DNA of 64,000 nucleotides from JAKPAM01 sp047601745 (GTDB lineage: Bacteria > Pseudomonadota > Gammaproteobacteria > Burkholderiales > Burkholderiaceae_E): positions 4,526,001 to 4,590,000 of the forward strand of contig JASGIS010000001.1 in assembly GCA_047601745.1 (NCBI GenBank), read 5' to 3'. Under the pieces are notes generated by a model. The model saw only the letters and a program-made list of their open reading frames with translations. It did not search any database and was not told where the DNA came from. Numbering within the stretch: the first letter of the stretch is position 1; every line of letters starts with the position of its first letter. Positions 17,305 through 26,859 of the stretch are shown piece by piece. A program made the position numbers and the translations under genes.

Positions 17305-18031
17305 GGTCCGAGGGCTCGGCCGATGCGGCCGGCAGTTCGTTGGACGTGAGCAGGTCCAGCGCGGAGAGCAGCGCGTCGGCCTCGACCGGGCCGGGCAGCA
17401 GCAGGGATTGACCGGTGGCCTCGTCGCGCACGCGCAAGGTCGGGGTGGCCGCGATGCCGTCGCGGCTGGCTTCACGCGCTTGGGTCTGGATACGCGCCTG
17501 GGTGCGGTCGCTGTTGAGGCAGGCTTGCAGCACGGCGGTCTGGCCGGGAAACCGTGCCTGCTCCGGCAGGCCCTGACCGTCGCCGCGGGTGTGCTGGTAG
17601 AGCCAGGCCACTGCCTGCCAGAACGCGGCCGTTCCGCCGGCCTCGCCGGCGCACTCGGCCAGACTGGCGAGCTGGGTGGCTGCCGGCTCGTGCGCCGGCA
17701 GCGGCAGGTGGTGCCAGCGCAGGCGGGTGTCCGGGTGCTGGTCGACCCACGCCATCACCTGGGGGACGTAAGCCTTGCAGTACGGGCACTCCAGGTCGGC
17801 GTAGAGGATCAGCGTGAAGCGGGCATCTGCGGCGCCGTGGTGCCACGGCGGGCCAGCCTGCTGGGCCGGCGTGGCGGCTGGGGCGTCATCGGCGGCCGGC
17901 AGCGGCGCGTTGGGCGCCGGCGGGCCGGACAGGAACCAGGCCAGCAGCAACAGCAGCACCAGCGCTGCCGCGGAGGCAGGCCAGACAAGGCGGCGCCAGG
18001 CGCCGCGGGAGGACGGGGTCGTCAGTCGCAT
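17270..18031 (-). CDS. DsbA-like thiol-disulfide protein, membrane anchored
   Basis: 253 residues: one N-terminal membrane anchor (residues 16-34), a Pro/Ala linker, then a thioredoxin-fold domain with CPYC at 82-85 and the cis-Pro region GIAATPTLRV. DsbA/DsbG-like proteins of ICEs probably fold disulfide-rich pilus parts, such as the TraU-like protein in this operon. It lies downstream of the TraC-type ATPase gene, with the abiE module inserted between. C-terminal residues overlap the structured leader of radC. Confidence 0.85.
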   Translation of the reverse strand: MRLTTPSSRGAWRRLVWPASAAALVLLLLLAWFLSGPPAPNAPLPAADDAPAATPAQQAGPPWHHGAADARFTLILYADLECPYCKAYVPQVMAWVDQHPDTRLRWHHLPLPAHEPAATQLASLAECAGEAGGTAAFWQAVAWLYQHTRGDGQGLPEQARFPGQTAVLQACLNSDRTQARIQTQAREASRDGIAATPTLRVRDEATGQSLLLPGPVEADALLSALDLLTSNELPAASAEPSDLSAIDDGDMPR

Positions 18032-18153
18032 CGCTGTCCCTGTGGTCGAATCCGGGCCGATTGCCGGGGTTCGAGTCCATCACCTGCGCGCGGGCGCAGG
18101 GGGCAACAATCCGGCATGGCCGGGTTCCTCTTGTGAGGTGGCATGTGACAAAA

Positions 18154-18182
18154 CCTCTGCTATATTCGCCGTGTAGCAGAGG
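18154..18182. promoter_or_regulatory. abiE promoter with inverted repeat around the -10
   Basis: CCTCTGCTA (18154-18162) and TAGCAGAGG (18174-18182) are perfect 9-bp inverted arms. The likely -10, TATATT (18161-18166), lies between them, and the right arm includes the AGAGG ribosome site of the antitoxin. A shorter repeat CCTC-TTGT-GAGG lies at 18127-18138. AbiEi antitoxins repress their own operon through inverted repeats, so this is the probable operator. Confidence 0.75.
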
Positions 18183-18192
18183 AATCGTCACA

Positions 18193-18813
18193 GTGGCAAA
18201 CACCAGCACCCAGCGCGACCAGGCGCTCAAGCTCCTGGGCGCCCGTTTCACGATGCGGCGCAGGGACTTCGCTGCCCGAGGCATCGACCCGGAGACGCTT
18301 GCGCGCCTGGTTCGGGAAGGCGTCGTCGTGCGTCCGGCACGGGGGCTGTACCAGCTGGCCGACGGGCCGGCCGATGCCCGCCGGGCACTGGCCGAAGCCG
18401 CGGCGCTCGTCCCCAAGGGCGTCGTCTGCCTGGTGTCGGCGCTGCAATTCCACGAACTCACCCTGCAGATGCCGTCAAGCGTGTGGATGGCGATCGAGCG
18501 GACCGCCTGGCGCCCGCGGATCGACTACCCGCCGATTCGGTTCGTGCGCTTCACTGGGTCGGCCATGACCGAGGGGGTCGAACGGCACCGCATCGAGGGC
18601 GTGGACGTGGCGATCACCGATCCGGCGCGGACCATCGTCGATTGCTTCCGCTATCGCGAGAAGATCGGGATCGACGTGGCGCTGGAAGGACTGCGCGAGG
18701 GCCTGCGGCAGCGCAAGGCGACGAGCGATCAGCTGTGGCGGTACGGGACCAAGGCCCGGGTCTGGTCGACCATGAAACCCTATGTCGAGGCGACGGTGGC
18801 CGATGGCACGTGA
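18193..18813 (+). CDS. abiEi: AbiEi-type antitoxin (type IV toxin-antitoxin)
   Basis: 206 residues from GTG 18193 (VANTSTQRDQALKLLG), placed 10 bases after AGAGGA. N-terminal winged helix (FTMRRRDFAARGIDPETLARLVREGVVVRPARGLYQL) and the AbiEi_4-like C-terminal part with DPARTIVDCFRYREKIG. It represses its operon and counters the nucleotidyltransferase toxin. An ATG earlier at 18145 lies before the promoter and is rejected. Opposite in strand to the transfer genes. Confidence 0.88.
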   Translation: MANTSTQRDQALKLLGARFTMRRRDFAARGIDPETLARLVREGVVVRPARGLYQLADGPADARRALAEAAALVPKGVVCLVSALQFHELTLQMPSSVWMAIERTAWRPRIDYPPIRFVRFTGSAMTEGVERHRIEGVDVAITDPARTIVDCFRYREKIGIDVALEGLREGLRQRKATSDQLWRYGTKARVWSTMKPYVEATVADGT

Positions 18814-19711
18814 ACCTCTGAAGAATGTCGGCGCGTCGGTGCGGGCTCGCCTGCTGCAGCGATCCCGCGACGAGCGCACCGACTTCCAGATCCTGCTGAC
18901 GCGCTATGCGCTGGAACGGCTGCTGTACCGGCTGAGCGTGTCCGCCCATCGCAACCGTTTCATCCTCAAGGGCGCGATGCTGTTCGTGACCTGGGTGGAG
19001 GCGCCGTTCCGGCCGACGCGCGATCTGGACCTGCTCGGCTATGGCGAGAACAGTCCCGAGGCAATTGCCGAAGCGTTTCGCGCGATCCTGGCCCAGCCCG
19101 TCGCTGACGATGGTGTGGCGTTCGATGCCGATGGGCTCGAAGCCGCACCGATCCGAGAGGAACTGGAGTACGGCGGCGTGCGGATTCGCACGCGGGCCAC
19201 GATTGCCGGTGCCCGTGTTCCGATCCAGGTCGACGTGGGTTTCGGCGATGCGATCACGCCCGGGCCGATCGAGATCGATTACCCGGCGCTGCTCGATGCG
19301 CCGGCGCCGCACCTGCGGGCGTATCCGATCGAGACGGTGGTGGCGGAGAAGTTTCATGCGCTCGCGTCGCGCGGCATCGCCAACAGCCGGCTGAAGGATT
19401 TCTACGATCTGTGGGTGATCGCTTCGACGTTCGAGCTGGAGCGGATGCCGCTGGCCGCGGCCGTCCGCCAGACCTTCGAGCGGCGCGACACGGCGCTGCC
19501 GCAGGAGCGGCCGACCGGGTTCACCGCTGCCTATGCCGAGACCTGGGGCGGCCAGTGGCAGGCGTTCCTGACCCGCGAGCGGATGGCAGCAGCACCTGAC
19601 GACCTGGCAACGGTGATCGCGGACCTGGAGCGCTTCCTGATGCCGCTGCTGGAGGACTTGGAAGCGCCCCGGCGCTGGAAGCCCGGTGCCGGTTGGCAAG
19701 TGGGCGGCTGA
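18803..19711 (+). CDS. abiEii: AbiEii/AbiGii-type nucleotidyltransferase toxin
   Basis: 302 residues from ATG 18803, overlapping the antitoxin by 11 bases. The nucleotidyltransferase signature is KGAMLFVTW followed by PTRDLDLLGYG with the catalytic DxD at 74-76; the second conserved block is SRLKDFYDLWVI. Toxins of this family transfer nucleotides to RNA targets and act in phage abortive infection or element stabilisation. The pair sits as an insertion between the TraC ATPase gene and the dsbA-like gene. Confidence 0.9.
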   Translation: MAREPLKNVGASVRARLLQRSRDERTDFQILLTRYALERLLYRLSVSAHRNRFILKGAMLFVTWVEAPFRPTRDLDLLGYGENSPEAIAEAFRAILAQPVADDGVAFDADGLEAAPIREELEYGGVRIRTRATIAGARVPIQVDVGFGDAITPGPIEIDYPALLDAPAPHLRAYPIETVVAEKFHALASRGIANSRLKDFYDLWVIASTFELERMPLAAAVRQTFERRDTALPQERPTGFTAAYAETWGGQWQAFLTRERMAAAPDDLATVIADLERFLMPLLEDLEAPRRWKPGAGWQVGG

Positions 19712-19772
19712 GCGCTTCGCACGGAACCGCCGGCGAGTCACGCCGGCCGCCTGAGCCTGCCGGGAAGCGACA

Positions 19773-22661
19773 TCATCCCAGCGCTGCGAGCAGACCCTCG
19801 TCGCCGTGCATTGCCAGCGGTTCGATGCCGCGGGCGCGGTCGATCTCCTCCGCGATCTTGTAGGCAGCGTCCAGTTCGCTGATGCCGAACGCCTGCATCA
19901 TCCGGAAGCGTTCGGCCTTCTCTTCCGGTTCGGTCTGCGCCAACGCCAAGTGCAAGCTCGGCGGCACCGCGCGGAACAGCAGCTCCATGCTGCGCGAGAG
20001 GATCACGCCTTCGCTGAACTTTCCCGTCTCCTTGCGCGCGGATAACATCAGGGCTTTCTGCGCGGGCGTGAGTTCGCGGAACCGGGCGATTTTCTCGACC
20101 TCGTCGGGCGGCATGCTGAGGCAGATCCACCACTCGATCATGTTCAACATGGCCTCGGCCGCCTTGGGCAGGTCGTCCAGGTTCTGCGTGGCGAGCCAGA
20201 ACCACGCGCCGAGCTTGCGCCACATCTTCGTGATCTTGACGATGTAGGGCGCCAGCAGCGGGTTCTTGGTGATGATGTGGCCCTCGTCGGTGACGTTGAC
20301 GATCGGCCTGCCGAGGAACTGGTCGCGCTCGGCGATGTTGTTGACCGCGTTGATCAGCGACGTGTACGCGACCGAAAGCTGTGCGTTGTATCCCTCTCTC
20401 GCATAGGTCGCGAGGTCGACGATGGTGATGTCCGCTTCGGGCCATGGCGTGCCGGGGCGGTCGAACATCTCGCCGTCCGCGCCCTGGCAGAACATGTCCA
20501 TGGCGTCGGCCATTTCCAGCAGCCGGGTGCGCCGGGTTTCCGGGAGCGTGGCGTCGCGGCCGCTCTCGCGCAGCGCGTCGCGCACGTCGCGGGTAAGCAC
20601 GGTGCGCTGCTCGGCAACGCAGCGCTTAGCAGCGTCGAGGATGCACTGGCGGATCAGGCTGCGGTCGGCGCGCGTCATGCGCGCTTCCTCGCGTTCTTCT
20701 CCGCCGGTGATCATCAGCCGGGCGGTGATCTCCAGTTCGCCGAGTACATCGCGCTGCTCGTCGCCGGTGTCCTCCTCGTTCTGCTCTTCGTCCAGCGCGT
20801 CGGCGTCGAGCGTCTGTACCTGGCTAGGGGTTTCGACCAGGCGATGCGCGTCTGCGAACGGCGCCAGGCTCACGCCGGAGCCGGGCGCGAGCTTCACGCG
20901 ATTGACGGTCATGCCCAGCCGGGCGGCATGGTCGCCGAGCAGGCCGAACGAGTTGCCGGCCTCCACGATGAACATGCGCGGCCGGTAGATCGCCGCGACC
21001 TGGTTGAGGATGTTGTTGAGGGTGGCGCTTTTCCCCGATCCGGTCGGCCCGAAGAAGAACATGTGCGCGTTCATCTGCCGGTCGAGGCGGTTCAGCGGAT
21101 CGAAAGTGACCAGGCCACCACCGCGGTTGAACACGGTGATGCCGGGGTGCCCGGTGCCCTGGCTGCGTCCCCACAGCGGCGCCACGTTGACGGCGTGCTG
21201 CACGAACATCAGCTGCGTGTACCACTGGCGCTTGTCCTTGGCCGGGTCGTAGACGCAGGGGAGCCAGCGCAGGTAGGTGTTGAGCGGCGCGACCTCGTCG
21301 TCTTCGCGCACGGGCTGCAGGCCGGCGTTGAGCAGGACATTGCCCAGCTGCAGGCCGCGCGCGTCGAGTTCGGCCAGGTCGCGTCCGCGCAGGTAGAACG
21401 TCAGCGCGCCGCGATAGAGCTTGTGCGCGCTGCCGATCAGCCCGCGCGCCTGCTCCACGTCGTGGCGGGCCTGTTCGGACGCCAGGGTCTCCCCGACGGC
21501 TTTGCGCGCCAGGTGGTTCAGGTGCGCTTCGAGCACGTCCTGCGGCGTCGCCACCAGGGTCAGGCACAGGGTTGTGTCTTCCGGTAGCTGGTCGAACAGC
21601 GCATTGATCGCGTCGCCGCCCTTGCGCGTCTCGCCCGTGATGTGGCCGGTCGACGGCGGCATGCGCAGGCGGTCGACGCTGATCGCCCGGTGCGGCAGCT
21701 CGTCGAAGTACCACAGGCCCTCGGCAACGTCTGACCGCGGTTGGCCGAAGAACAGCCGCTGCGCGAAGTCCGTGCCGCTGGCCAGCTCGATCTCGCCGGG
21801 CTCGGTCTCCTCGGGATAGCGCGCCAGCGCGTAGAAGCGTTCGCGGTCGGCCTCGCTCGGCCCCAGCAGCGTCGGGTTCGGGTTGAACCAGCGCAGCAGC
21901 CAGGCATGAATGTCGGCCGCGCCGAGGCGCCGCGCGCGCACGCCGGCGTTGGCAAGTCCGCCGACCAAGCGGTCGCAGACGATGTGCAGCGCCTGTTCTG
22001 GCGACTGTCCGCGGCGGCTCGGTCCTTGGCCGACGCGGCGATACACCACCATGCGCGTGCGGCGCGACTGGCCGCGCCAGGGCAGGCGCGTGACGGTGCT
22101 GTCCTCGAACAGTCCGCCGGCCTTGGCGATCGCGTGCAGGTGATGCCCGAACGATCGCAGGTAGAACTCGCTGAAGGCGGTGCCGCGTGCACGCGGTTGC
22201 AGGTAGTTGCGCAGGTCCTCCAGGTAGCGGTCCCAACTGGTTTCGTCCTGCGCGTAGAGCTGGACGACCCACGGGTTCTCGTCGAGTTCGTCGAACGAGT
22301 CCTGCAGCGCGTTTTCCAGGGTGTCGCGGACCTGGCTCAGCCATTCGGGCTCGCGGCCCTCGGTCCCGACCGGCTGCAGCTCGAAGAACGCAGCGACCGA
22401 AGCGCCGTCTTCCAGCAACATGCACTGCGAGTCCGGCAGGTATTCGGCCCACGGCAACAGGTCCGCGAACGACGGCGCGACGTCGTACAGGGCCTGCTCG
22501 TCGGCGACCGTGGCCCGGCGGCGGGTCCGCGGGCCGCCGCCGGGTTCGGGGATGCCGTTCGCGCGCAACTGGGCAACATGGCGTTCCCAGGCATCAGGCG
22601 GTGCCGATGTCGTGGCCGGCACCGGCCGGGTGCGGCGCTTGAGGGAAGGCCACGCGAGCAT
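19773..22661 (-). CDS. traC: TraC/VirB4-type conjugative ATPase, PFL_4706 family
   Basis: 962 residues. Walker A GPTGSGKS at 538-545, Walker B region IVNVTDEGHII, and the N-terminal TraC_F-like domain around LPDSQCMLLEDGASVAAFFE. It powers pilus assembly and DNA transfer at the inner membrane. Start ATG 22661 overlaps the stop of the lipoprotein gene by one base. Length is normal for TIGR03744. Confidence 0.93.
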   Translation of the reverse strand: MLAWPSLKRRTRPVPATTSAPPDAWERHVAQLRANGIPEPGGGPRTRRRATVADEQALYDVAPSFADLLPWAEYLPDSQCMLLEDGASVAAFFELQPVGTEGREPEWLSQVRDTLENALQDSFDELDENPWVVQLYAQDETSWDRYLEDLRNYLQPRARGTAFSEFYLRSFGHHLHAIAKAGGLFEDSTVTRLPWRGQSRRTRMVVYRRVGQGPSRRGQSPEQALHIVCDRLVGGLANAGVRARRLGAADIHAWLLRWFNPNPTLLGPSEADRERFYALARYPEETEPGEIELASGTDFAQRLFFGQPRSDVAEGLWYFDELPHRAISVDRLRMPPSTGHITGETRKGGDAINALFDQLPEDTTLCLTLVATPQDVLEAHLNHLARKAVGETLASEQARHDVEQARGLIGSAHKLYRGALTFYLRGRDLAELDARGLQLGNVLLNAGLQPVREDDEVAPLNTYLRWLPCVYDPAKDKRQWYTQLMFVQHAVNVAPLWGRSQGTGHPGITVFNRGGGLVTFDPLNRLDRQMNAHMFFFGPTGSGKSATLNNILNQVAAIYRPRMFIVEAGNSFGLLGDHAARLGMTVNRVKLAPGSGVSLAPFADAHRLVETPSQVQTLDADALDEEQNEEDTGDEQRDVLGELEITARLMITGGEEREEARMTRADRSLIRQCILDAAKRCVAEQRTVLTRDVRDALRESGRDATLPETRRTRLLEMADAMDMFCQGADGEMFDRPGTPWPEADITIVDLATYAREGYNAQLSVAYTSLINAVNNIAERDQFLGRPIVNVTDEGHIITKNPLLAPYIVKITKMWRKLGAWFWLATQNLDDLPKAAEAMLNMIEWWICLSMPPDEVEKIARFRELTPAQKALMLSARKETGKFSEGVILSRSMELLFRAVPPSLHLALAQTEPEEKAERFRMMQAFGISELDAAYKIAEEIDRARGIEPLAMHGDEGLLAALG

Positions 22662-23122
22662 CAGTAGTCCTCGGTCCGCTCGCCGGGCAGCGCATACTGG
22701 ATGCGCTGATACAAGGGAAAGACCGTCGTGTAGCCGGGCACTGGCGACGCGTCCGTGCCGGCCAGGTGCGGAAACACGTACATCACCAGGTCCGGGTTCG
22801 GCAGGCGGTGGAACTGGCGGTAGATCTCGTTCTGCGCGGTGCGCGTGTAGCGTGCTTGCTCGGCGGGAGCGGCCTGCGCATCGGTGGCCGTGAGCGGACG
22901 GCGCAACGACTGCCGGGCATCGAGCAGCCGGCGTTCGCTCGGCCCGCTGACGCCACCGCCGGTCTCAGCGTTCCAGATGTCCAGCATGGTCTGGTCGCTG
23001 CGCGGCAGGAGCTTGTCCTTGGTGATGGAGCAGCCGGCCAGCGTCAGGGCAACGCCGAGCGCCACCAGCGCGTCAGTCCAGTTCCTGCGCACGGGCGGTT
23101 TCTCCGAGGCGGTGATCGACAC
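22661..23122 (-). CDS. Conjugative transfer region lipoprotein (TIGR03751-like)
   Basis: 153 residues with a lipobox LTLAGC near residue 31, then a mature part ending in YTTVFPLYQRIQYALPGERTEDY, the conserved end of this small ICE lipoprotein. Probably the TraV/VirB7-like outer-membrane component. Overlaps the upstream gene by 50 bases and the ATPase by one. Confidence 0.85.
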   Translation of the reverse strand: MSITASEKPPVRRNWTDALVALGVALTLAGCSITKDKLLPRSDQTMLDIWNAETGGGVSGPSERRLLDARQSLRRPLTATDAQAAPAEQARYTRTAQNEIYRQFHRLPNPDLVMYVFPHLAGTDASPVPGYTTVFPLYQRIQYALPGERTEDY

Positions 23123-24509
23123 GACGGCCGGCCGGGTCGTAGTCGATGGCTAGGGGTTCTTCGAGATGCACGGCGACCTTGGCGCCTGGCGGCACGTACA
23201 CTGCCGCGAATGCTTGGCCATAGAGTTTGTTGATCCAATCGGCCATGTCCCTAACCCCGCCGGCGAGGATGCGACCCATCGCCTCGTTGCCGGAGATGCC
23301 CACCGTGCCGATCGAGCCGTCGGCGCCGACGTAGGACATGCGGCCGTTCTTCGAGTCGATCAGAGAGGCCACGCCGGCTCCGGCCGCGGTGATCAGTGCC
23401 TGGCTGCCGAGGTATTGCTGTGCGTTGCTGCGGCGATCGCCGCTGACGCAGGGGATGCCGTAGGGATCGCTGATCCAGCCCAGCCCATCTTGCGTGGTGC
23501 TGCTCTGGGCGTTCTGCTGGCGATTGCCGCCGCGCTGGCGGTCCTCGGGAAGGGTGCGAATGGTCCCGTCGGTGAACACGAACGTCACCGAACGGATCTG
23601 CCCGCGCACGCACGAGAGCGTCCAGTCGCCCGATGCGGTGCCGCTGACGACCGCACCGGCGACATCCGGGATGTCGATGCCGTTGGCGGTCAGATTGTCA
23701 GGACCGATCAGTACCTTGAAGGGATACGCATCGTGCACGGTTCCGTCGATGGGCACACGGCCGATCAGCGCCGTCATCGCGACCGACCCCATCAGCGTCG
23801 AGTTCGTCGGGACGGTATAGACCGGCTTCAGTGCAGGCTTGCCGGCGGCCTGACGGCCGGACTCCACGGTCTTGTTGGCGGCTTCGCCGATGCTTTCACC
23901 CGCTTCGCCGAAGCTCGTCGGAAAGCTGAACTTGCTCGGCCCGGCCGGAGTCTGGCCGCGACCTTCCTGCCGTGCATCGTCGGGTTCGACCCAACGGATC
24001 GAATCGCCACTGGCGCCAGTAACTGGGTTGTCGCCCGGCTCCAGGCCCAGGCCGACCGGCAAGTCGGCGTGGCCGGAGCGGCGTCCTGCGACGCCTTCGA
24101 GACGCTGCTGCAGCTCCTTCAGCAGCCCTTGAGTCTGCTGACGCTCGGCGGCCGCCTGTTCGCGGTCCTGCCGTAGCTGATTGCGCTCGCCTTCGATCGC
24201 ACTCTGGATGCGACGATCGACGGCACCTTCGCGCTGGCGCAGCCGCTCGTTCTCCTGGCGCTGTGTCTTGTTCTCGGTTAGTGCCGTCTGCAACTCGCCG
24301 CGCAGTTGCCGGACCTGCGCCACCAGGGTCGCCACCGTATCGCGCGGCGTGTCGCCGGTGATCCCCAGCGCCTTGGCTTCATCGGCAGTGAGTTGGTTCG
24401 TCTCGCGCGGGGACGAGCTGCCGCCGCCGGAAAACAACTTGAAGCCGACGAACACCAGCAGCAGCACCATGGCGAGCATCAACCACTTCAGCAGGCCGTT
24501 ATTCTTCAT
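23073..24509 (-). CDS. Integrating conjugative element protein, PFL_4705 family (TraB-like)
   Basis: 478 residues: one N-terminal membrane helix (LLKWLMLAMVLLLVFVGF), a long coiled-coil (residues about 70-150, rich in Q/E/R), then a TrbI/VirB10-like beta domain with VYTVPTNSTLMGSVAMTALIG. Expected to bridge inner and outer membranes in the core complex. Start ATG 24509 chosen; ATG 24521 is also possible. Overlaps the PFL_4704 gene by 11 bases. Confidence 0.88.
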   Translation of the reverse strand: MKNNGLLKWLMLAMVLLLVFVGFKLFSGGGSSSPRETNQLTADEAKALGITGDTPRDTVATLVAQVRQLRGELQTALTENKTQRQENERLRQREGAVDRRIQSAIEGERNQLRQDREQAAAERQQTQGLLKELQQRLEGVAGRRSGHADLPVGLGLEPGDNPVTGASGDSIRWVEPDDARQEGRGQTPAGPSKFSFPTSFGEAGESIGEAANKTVESGRQAAGKPALKPVYTVPTNSTLMGSVAMTALIGRVPIDGTVHDAYPFKVLIGPDNLTANGIDIPDVAGAVVSGTASGDWTLSCVRGQIRSVTFVFTDGTIRTLPEDRQRGGNRQQNAQSSTTQDGLGWISDPYGIPCVSGDRRSNAQQYLGSQALITAAGAGVASLIDSKNGRMSYVGADGSIGTVGISGNEAMGRILAGGVRDMADWINKLYGQAFAAVYVPPGAKVAVHLEEPLAIDYDPAGRRVDHRLGETARAQELD

Positions 24510-25401
24510 TGCGCCCTCCATCGCCATCGCCATCGCCAGGCGCCGCGGCTGCCGGCAGATTGAGCGCAGGATCAATGGGCGCGATGGACGGCAGTAGCGC
24601 TTGCGCCAGGCCGTGCGCGCGGGTGACGAGGTAAACGACCGTGGTGTCTTCCGGCGTACCGGCCGGCCCGAGGTTCGGATGCTGAAACGCCGCCGTCAGG
24701 AAGGCGCCTTGCAGTCCGCGCGGGTCCAGGTCGAGCCAGTGCGGCGCGGTATTGCGCAGCCGCACGGCGCTGACCCACTGACCCCCGAGGCGCCACGCCG
24801 CCAAGGCCTGCGCCTGAACGGGCAGCGTTGGCAGCAGCGATTGCAGGGCGAGGTCCCGGCGCACGTTGACGCGCGCGATGCCGGGCACCGGCTCGATCGT
24901 GCGCAGCGGCGCATAGAGGCTTTGCGCGGCAAAGCGGGTCAGCACGACGGGCACGGGCGTCGGCGATGCCGCGCGAGCGTCTGGGGCCCGCGCGACTGGC
25001 TGTTCGGTTACGGCCTCGGCGCCCTGACCGGCATCGGGTGACGCAGCAACGATGCGCACCGGCTCCAGCGGTGCTTGCCCGTCCTTCGGTGACTCGGCCG
25101 CGATGTCCAGCAGGATCACCGTGCCCCTGTCGGCATCCTGGAGTTGCAACCGCGTCGGCTCGATGGGTTCGCCGGCGCGCAGGTAGATCGCGCCCGCGGC
25201 GCTCTGCACGCGCAGCCGTGTGCCCACGGAAGCCGGCACACCCACGCGCACGTTGCGATCGACGAAGATCACCCGCTCCTGGCCGACGACGAGCGGCACC
25301 GCCAACGGCAACCGCTCCCAGCGCAGAATCTCGACGGCATGGGCGGAGAACGGGAGTGCCGACACTAACGCCGCACCGAGCAGGACGAATGAGCGGTTCA
25401 T
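24499..25401 (-). CDS. Integrating conjugative element protein, PFL_4704 family (TraK-like)
   Basis: 300 residues with a signal peptide (FVLLGAALVSALPFSAHA) followed by VEILRWERLPLAVPLVVGQ, the start typical of TIGR03749. Beta-rich secretin-like periplasmic partner of the TraB-like protein. Overlaps the upstream gene by ATGA. Confidence 0.87.
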   Translation of the reverse strand: MNRSFVLLGAALVSALPFSAHAVEILRWERLPLAVPLVVGQERVIFVDRNVRVGVPASVGTRLRVQSAAGAIYLRAGEPIEPTRLQLQDADRGTVILLDIAAESPKDGQAPLEPVRIVAASPDAGQGAEAVTEQPVARAPDARAASPTPVPVVLTRFAAQSLYAPLRTIEPVPGIARVNVRRDLALQSLLPTLPVQAQALAAWRLGGQWVSAVRLRNTAPHWLDLDPRGLQGAFLTAAFQHPNLGPAGTPEDTTVVYLVTRAHGLAQALLPSIAPIDPALNLPAAAAPGDGDGDGGRNEE

Positions 25402-26078
25402 GGCGAGACCTCCGCAGGAGGGGCGGGCGTGATACTCGGCGCCGGATCGGCAGGCGTGCCGATTCGCTTCGGGGTACCGTCGAAGCAGTCGATCGCAAGG
25501 CCAAACGGGTTGCGCTGCGGATCAACATCCGCACGCACGACCTTCAGCGGATAGCGAACGAGCGCGCGCTTGACCTGCTCCGACCCGTAGTACTCGTCAG
25601 CGGTAACGTCGAGCGTCACGACCCAGTCGCGGTCCGAGACCGTGCGCACACGCGTGGCGGGGCTGGAGCCGTAGCCGCGTCCCGGAATCTCGTAGATCCC
25701 GCGCACGCGCTGGCGCAGCTCGCCGGCGTTGCGGCGGTACTCGTAGTCCTGTCGCAGGAACGCCTGGCAGGCCGACGTGAAATAGGCCGACAGCGCGTGC
25801 AGGTTGCGGGGGTAGTCGTCGTCACCGTTGGTCGGCCAGCGTTGTAGCTGTTGCCAGACATAGAAAGTGAAGGCGTAGACCGATTCGGGTGGCACCTCCC
25901 ACCATTTGCGCGTGCTGCCCGAACGCAGGTCCGGGGGCACGTGAATGGTCAGGTCGCGTGGTGCGCTCCACCAGCCGAACCCCATCACTAGCGCCAGTCC
26001 GACGACCACGCTGGCCCCGATGCGCAGGGTCTTGATGTGCGCCTCCAGGCGCAGGACTTCGTTCTTGAACCGACTCAT
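25398..26078 (-). CDS. Integrating conjugative element protein, PFL_4703 family (TraE-like)
   Basis: 226 residues from ATG 26078 (MSRFKNEVLRLEAHIKTLRI), one N-terminal membrane helix and a VirB8/TraE-like periplasmic domain containing VYAFTFYVWQQLQRWP. Core-complex assembly factor by family (TIGR03746). ATGA overlap with both neighbours. Confidence 0.87.
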   Translation of the reverse strand: MSRFKNEVLRLEAHIKTLRIGASVVVGLALVMGFGWWSAPRDLTIHVPPDLRSGSTRKWWEVPPESVYAFTFYVWQQLQRWPTNGDDDYPRNLHALSAYFTSACQAFLRQDYEYRRNAGELRQRVRGIYEIPGRGYGSSPATRVRTVSDRDWVVTLDVTADEYYGSEQVKRALVRYPLKVVRADVDPQRNPFGLAIDCFDGTPKRIGTPADPAPSITPAPPAEVSP

Positions 26079-26473
26079 GGCGTCCGGCTCCTGCGCGTGG
26101 TCCAGTAACCCGAGCGCGTCACCAAGTTTCCGCCGCCGACGAACCGGCTCAGTGGCGAGAGGTGCGTCGTCACCCGCCATTGCAACTGCCGATACAGCCA
26201 GGTGTCCGGGCGTGCGCGCTTGAGGCGACGCAGCGCGCCGCCGCCTCCAAACACGCCGATGGCGACTGCTGCGACGATAGCCGTGGGCAACAGCGCGATC
26301 GTCGAGAACGCCAATGCCAGGGGCATGCCAATTCCGAAGCCCATGGCCGCTGACAAGCCTGCACAGACCCACAGCTCGTCGGCGGTCAATCCGCGCACGA
26401 CGACCGGATGCCGGTTGAGCCGATGTGGGAGGAACGCAACCGTGCCGTCCGACCGGAAGTCCTGGTCAGCCAT
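26075..26473 (-). CDS. Conjugative transfer region protein, TIGR03750 family
   Basis: 132 residues with FLPHRLNRHPVVVRGLTADE near the N-terminus and two hydrophobic helices, the TraL/VirB3-like small inner-membrane protein of this ICE class. Stop overlaps the next start by four bases. Confidence 0.87.
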   Translation of the reverse strand: MADQDFRSDGTVAFLPHRLNRHPVVVRGLTADELWVCAGLSAAMGFGIGMPLALAFSTIALLPTAIVAAVAIGVFGGGGALRRLKRARPDTWLYRQLQWRVTTHLSPLSRFVGGGNLVTRSGYWTTRRSRTP

Positions 26474-26483
26474 GCCGACGACC

Positions 26484-26849
26484 TTAGAGGATGCCGGTGG
26501 CTTGGGTCAGCAGCCAGATCCCCACTACCAGCAGGATTGCGCCGACGGCGACTGTGAGGCCGAACTGGCCCCACGTGGAGCGGCCGTTGTGGATTTCGGC
26601 GTAGCGCGTGTAGGCGTGGTAGCACACGCCGACGAACATCGATGCGACCACCAGCAAGGCGATCAGCATCACGATGTCGTAGCCGTAGTTGCGCAGCGTC
26701 TCCATGATGCCGCTGCCCTGGCCGCGCGAGGGGGCTTCGATCGTCGGCAGGCCCTGGGCCTGGACGAGCGACGCGAACAGGATGGCGGCCGGAAGCGCAG
26801 CCAGTTGCGAAAAGCGCGGGAACCGAAAGCGACGGGATACCGGGTTCAT
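26484..26849 (-). CDS. Integrating conjugative element membrane protein, PFL_4702 family
   Basis: 121 residues, signal peptide and two membrane helices (YDIVMLIALLVVASMFVG and FGLTVAVGAILLVVGIWLL). Size and layout fit the pilin-like TIGR03745 family. It lies between the PFL_4701 and TIGR03750 genes, as in other elements. Confidence 0.87.
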   Translation of the reverse strand: MNPVSRRFRFPRFSQLAALPAAILFASLVQAQGLPTIEAPSRGQGSGIMETLRNYGYDIVMLIALLVVASMFVGVCYHAYTRYAEIHNGRSTWGQFGLTVAVGAILLVVGIWLLTQATGIL

Positions 26850-26859
26850 GTGGCGACCT

